6,673 nt of DNA from Thiomargarita sp. (GTDB lineage Bacteria; Pseudomonadota; Gammaproteobacteria; Beggiatoales; Beggiatoaceae): the NCBI GenBank assembly GCA_020721025.1, contig DYNO01000174.1, positions 1 through 6,673 on the forward strand, in the 5' to 3' direction. Shown piece by piece: positions 1 to 3,900 of this stretch. The translations under genes were made by a program, and so were the position numbers. The notes beneath the pieces are model-generated. The model was not told the origin of the DNA, did not search any database, and saw only the letters and a list, made by a program, of their open reading frames with translations. Numbering within the stretch: the stretch's first letter is position 1; every line of letters starts with the position of its first letter.

Positions 1-582
1 ACGACGCTGCTGCTAATAGACTCTCAAGCGGTGAAGAATACATGTAACGCCGGTGTAGAAACCAAAGGTTACTGCTTTTACAAATCGACCAACGGCATTA
101 AAAGACACCTAGCAGTAGATAGTTTAGGCTTTCCCATTTTTACTCATTGTACCAAGGCAAACATTTCAGATGATAAAGGTTTGGTTGAAATGTTGACTGA
201 AAATATTGATTATTTTAAAAACAGACCTTTGGATTTACCTAAGCTCACTATTTTGCTAGATAACGGTTATCATCCGGAGGCGATTACGAAACAATTGGTG
301 AATGTTTACCCAGAAATCATGGATAAAGTCCAATTTGAGCTCTCGCCTAAACCATCCAAACAAGAAAAAGTCGCTCAAGGAAAAACCGGGTTTGTGCCCG
401 TGAAAGCGCGCTGGGTTGTTGAACGTTCCAATGCTTGGGTTGAACGCTGTAAGTCTCTGGTTAAGAATTTTGAGCGCAATTTGTTCAATGCGAATCAAAA
501 GCTTAAACTTTGCTTTGTCAGACTTCTATGCAAAAGATTAGCTACTTTTTATCCCCTTCCAATACTATCTGAAATTAAGTAA
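1..582 (+). CDS. IS5-family DDE transposase, 3' part (5' end outside window)
   Basis: This is the C-terminal 193 residues of a transposase that would cut and join the ends of its own insertion sequence. The frame is open to the first base of the window, so the GTG at 31 is an internal codon and not the real start. The catalytic triad is visible: Asp in LLIDSQAVKNT (bases 19-21), Asp in ILLDNGYHPE (259-261) and Glu in RWVVERSNAW (421-423). The SNGIKRHLAVDSLGFP-like stretch (STNGIKRHLAVDSLGFP, about codons 30-46) and the WVVER..AW..R......FER pattern are typical of the IS5-type DDE_Tnp_1 superfamily. The gene ends in two consecutive TAA codons (580-585). No frameshift or stop is seen, so this part could be functional. 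Whether the missing N-terminus is intact cannot be judged. Full-length relatives are usually somewhat under 300 residues, so perhaps 60-100 residues are missing. The family call is firm; the subgroup is not. Confidence 0.9.
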   Translation, partial: TTLLLIDSQAVKNTCNAGVETKGYCFYKSTNGIKRHLAVDSLGFPIFTHCTKANISDDKGLVEMLTENIDYFKNRPLDLPKLTILLDNGYHPEAITKQLVNVYPEIMDKVQFELSPKPSKQEKVAQGKTGFVPVKARWVVERSNAWVERCKSLVKNFERNLFNANQKLKLCFVRLLCKRLATFYPLPILSEIK

Positions 583-583
583 T

Positions 584-612
584 AACCTAATATAAAAAAT
601 GCCAAATAGGTT
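584..612. repeat. Inverted pair AACCTA/TAGGTT at presumed IS right end
   Basis: AACCTA (584-589) and TAGGTT (607-612) are exact inverse complements separated by 17 AT-rich bases, directly behind the transposase stop codons. The outer arm is likely part of the terminal inverted repeat of the element. The pair could also form a weak 6-bp stem, but no T-tract follows, so I do not call it a terminator. Confidence 0.4.
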
Positions 613-647
613 CTATACACCCTACGCTTGCTTCTCCCAGTCAAAAA

Positions 648-821
648 ATGGTGCAGACAGATTGTGATACAACGAGTTGCATCCATAAAAATTTTGCTAA
701 TCGGCATCATTTACAACTTTATGATAGACTTTATGTTATAGCGTTAGCGCGATACGAAACTCACAAGTTAGCGCGAGAAAATAAAAACTTACGTGCTGCC
801 GTTTTAAACAAAATATTTTGA
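648..821 (+). CDS. Small hypothetical protein or 3' remnant of an IS-truncated gene
   Basis: The frame from ATG 648 to TGA 819-821 encodes 57 residues, beginning MVQTDCDTTSC and ending in a charged, helix-prone tail (LYDRLYVIALARYETHK, then LARENKNLRAAVLNKIF). I recognise no family. Three things argue that it is, or was, coding. Its stop overlaps the Shine-Dalgarno sequence of the next gene, as in a tight operon. The peptide has a sensible amphipathic composition. The frame stays open upstream of the ATG to base 591, across the presumed IS boundary. There is no good ribosome binding site before ATG 648. The simplest inference is therefore that this is the C-terminal stump (about bases 614-821) of a gene whose front was displaced by the insertion sequence. 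A genuine small protein starting at 648, or chance, remain possible. Confidence 0.45.
   Translation: MVQTDCDTTSCIHKNFANRHHLQLYDRLYVIALARYETHKLARENKNLRAAVLNKIF
710..737 (+). promoter_or_regulatory. Candidate sigma70-type promoter for the large gene
   Basis: TTTACA (710-715, five of six matches to TTGACA) is followed after 16 bases by TATGTT (732-737, four of six matches to TATAAT). A start near 744 would give a leader of about 88 bases before the ATG at 832. The site lies inside the small upstream frame, as expected if an internal promoter drives the large gene after the IS separated it from upstream sequence. AT-rich DNA yields such matches by chance, so support is weak. Confidence 0.3.
743..776 (+). 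repeat. Direct repeat GTTAGCGCGA, two copies
   Basis: GTTAGCGCGA occurs exactly at 743-752 and 767-776, a period of 24 bases. Both copies are in the same reading phase of the small frame (Leu-Ala-Arg twice, eight codons apart). The repeat may therefore simply reflect the coding sequence of a helix. It also lies at and just after the candidate transcription start of the large gene, where a regulator could bind a tandem site. Confidence 0.4.
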
Positions 822-825
822 GGAG
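821..825 (+). promoter_or_regulatory. Ribosome binding site of the large gene
   Basis: AGGAG sits six bases before ATG 832, a strong Shine-Dalgarno match with good spacing. It fixes the start codon of the large gene, which is also supported by the signal peptide directly after it. Its first A is the last base of the TGA that ends the small upstream frame, so translation of the two could be coupled. Confidence 0.85.
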
Positions 826-831
826 AATGTT

Positions 832-921
832 ATGAATTCAGTATTTTTCAAAAAATTAGGACTATTTCTGTCCATCTCAATTCTACTGCTCACCTTGTTA
901 AATCCCCAATTCGCTTTTGCT
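832..921 (+). other. Sec signal peptide of the large protein
   Basis: Residues 1-30 show Lys-Lys near the start (positions 7-8), a long hydrophobic core rich in Leu and Ile, and an Ala-Phe-Ala end before Val31, a classic signal peptidase I site. No Cys stands at +1, so a lipoprotein is unlikely. The first LamG domain begins two residues after the cleavage site. Confidence 0.88.
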
Positions 922-3900
922 GTCAATTATGCGCTGTCGTTCAATGGTTTAAATCAGTATGTTTCTGTTTCTCCGACAGTTTCATGGAGTGACACCGCCC
1001 CGATCACAATTGAAGCATGGATTAAAACCACAGAGAGTAAGCCACAAAATAATATCTTATCGTGGAGTGACGGAAATACCCATGTGATTGAATTCAGGAC
1101 TTATAATGGCAAATTTGAGTTGATTAAATCAGGAACGCCAACCCATGTCATCAGCAGTGCTTCGGTAAATACTGGGAATTGGGTGCATGTTGCAGCGGTC
1201 AAGGATGGCTCAAATCAAGTCACTTTATATATCAATGGGATAGCAGACGGAACGGCGACACTTCACACCGATAATGCCGCAATGAATTTATTTTACATTG
1301 GCGTGATGAATTTTTCTGGAACGGTGGATTCAGCAACGCATTTTAATGGGCAAATTGATGAAGTGAGAATCTGGAATGTGGCGCGTACCCAAGCTGAAAT
1401 TCAAACCACCATGAATTATCCTCTAGTGGGCAATGAATCTGGTTTAGTCGCGTACTACAATTTTGATCAAACTTCGGGTACGAATTTGCCAGACCTTGCG
1501 GGTGGAGATCATAACGGTACATTACAAAGTTTCACCGGGACAGAGTGGACAACATCTGGCGCGCCCCTAGCTCCCGGCAATGCGCTGTCATTCAATGGTT
1601 CAAACAGCTATGTGCAGACCAATGAAGTCAATCTGGGAACTTCCCCTTTTACCTTTGAAGGGTGGGTTAAGCCGAATGGTACTAGCGGTTGTATTTATAA
1701 TAATCGTACTTCAGAAATGGGATCAGCAGGGAACTGGTTCAGTTTATCATTATCGAATAATAATAAGTTAGGTATTGAATTAGCGGACGGGGGAGTTGGG
1801 GGCTATACCGCACCTGCTGGGAATATCAGTTTAGCTCCCGGTGTTTGGCATCATATCGCGGTGGTAAAAAATGCAACCCATGTAACATTTTATGTGGATG
1901 GAGTTTTAGATGCTCAAATTCCAGACACTTTCGCTAGAAATCTTACCGGTTTGGGTGCGATGACAATGGGTGTAAGAAACAACGCCTTATCACCTTTTAA
2001 CGGACAAATCGACGAGTTTCGTGTTTGGAAAACTGCTTTATCGCCAACACAGATTCAAGCCAATATGCACAACGTCTTGGTCGGCAATGAAGCAAATCTT
2101 GAAGCCTACTATAAGTTTGACTTAACGACAGGGAGCGTTTTGCCGGATATCACCGGGCGCGGACATAATGGTACATTGATAAACAGTCCATCATGGCAAC
2201 CCTCCGGTGCGATGGCTCCTTTCCCGATTTCTGCAAGTGACGTGACTACAACTGGTTTTACTGCGAATTGGAATGCTGTGAGTAGCGCAACCGGCTATCG
2301 GATTGATATTTTTGATGCGGCTTTGAATCCTATCGGTTTAAATATCTCCGCAGGTTCGGGAACGACATTTAATGTAACAGGTCTGACGCTGACTCCCGGC
2401 ACAACTTACTATTTTCTGATGAGAGCCGAAAAAGGTGCATGGACGAGCCCCAATTCCACTGCGGTTTCATTCATGCTCCCACCCGGCAATGCACTGCAAT
2501 TCAGTGGCTCAAACCATGTAGATGTAGGAACAGGGATTAATCTAGTCAACCAATCGTTTACCGTAGAGTTCTGGGCAAAAAGAAATCCATCCACTGTTTA
2601 TCAGATGGCAATCAGTCAGGGAACAGCCTCGTCAGATCACGCTCTTGCTTTAGGTTTTATCAGTTCAAATCAATTTGACTTTAGTTTCTGGGGCGATGAT
2701 TTGGTTACAACGACTGCTTATACAGAAAGTGATTGGCACCATTGGGCAGGTGTGTATGATACCTCTATCGCAACAGGTATAAATCGTTGGCTGTATCGGG
2801 ATGGCATTTTGGTGGCAAGTGATCGGGCAGCCGGTAATTATCAGGGGAGTGGAAATTTTTATATCGGCATAACCAGTTACACCGGCGACCACTTTCCCGG
2901 AGAAATCGACGAAGTTCGTATCTGGAATGTGGCGCGTACTCAGGCGGAAATTCAAAGCAAGATGTATCACACCCTTGCTGGAAATGAATCTGGTTTAATC
3001 ACCTATTACAATTTTGATCAAGCCATTGGAAGCACTACTTTACCTGATCTGACCGTAAATGCTCGCAATGGTTCACTGGTGGGCGCGCCAACATGGACAG
3101 CCGCGACGTGGAATTATGGTTTTCCTTACGTGACCACAGGCACCGCTTCGGCAATTCATGGCACCACAGCTTCGGTCGGCGGCACACTGGTTGATCCCGG
3201 TGTCAGTACCGTCACTGCCAGCGGAATTTGTTATGCCACCACTACCAGCCCCACAATACCCTGCACCAATGACGGCGCAACCACTGCCACGACTGCATTC
3301 ACAAGTAATTTAACCAGCTTGACTCCGAACGGAACACCGTACTACGCCCGCGCCTACGCCACTAATTTCAATGGGACAAATTACGGCACTCCTTCCAGTA
3401 CGGATGTCACGTTTACCACTCACTACATTCCAGTCATTGCACAAACATCACCCCTCAGCGTCACCATGAGTCAAAATAGCACACCGACAGGATGGGTTAC
3501 GCCAACGATCACCGCCTCCGATACCGAGAATGATACATTGACGTGGAGTGTGAATACCCAAGCAACTCATGGCACGGCAACGATTTCTGGCAACGGCGCG
3601 TCTCCCACCACCTTTACCTATTCGCCCAATTCTGATTTTACCGGTTCAGACAGTTTTATTGTACAAGTGGCTGATGTAGATGGCAGTGCAACAATCACGG
3701 TGAATGTGACAATTACGCCCACGCCGCCGACCTATCCAATGGCAACCACGCTTCCCGCTCTTGGTCAAACCATTCAATTTGATACTTTGGTCGGTCAAGT
3801 GCAAACGCTCCCATTGATTTTAAAAAACTTTGGTTCAGCCGTGCTGTTTTTTAATGGTATCAATACACCCGTCGCACCGTTCAATTATCCGAAACCGCTG

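Larger units (their letters stand above)
1..613 (+). mobile_element. Insertion sequence, right-hand part (IS5 family)
   Basis: The transposase reading frame and the short non-coding tail after it form the right part of an insertion sequence. The left end is outside the window, so terminal inverted repeats and target duplication cannot be compared. I place the right boundary near 613 because the tail carries an AACCTA/TAGGTT inverted pair and IS5-family elements normally end within a few tens of bases of the transposase stop. The boundary could be wrong by about 10 bases. The element points toward the large gene in the same orientation. Confidence 0.6.

Noticed and set aside
256..498. Minus-strand frame inside the transposase
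   Set aside because: It lies wholly antisense to the catalytic part of the transposase, whose DDE motifs explain the sequence.
31..582. GTG 31 as a true transposase start
   Set aside because: The frame continues upstream to base 1 and includes the first catalytic Asp (bases 19-21), so the real start must lie outside the window.
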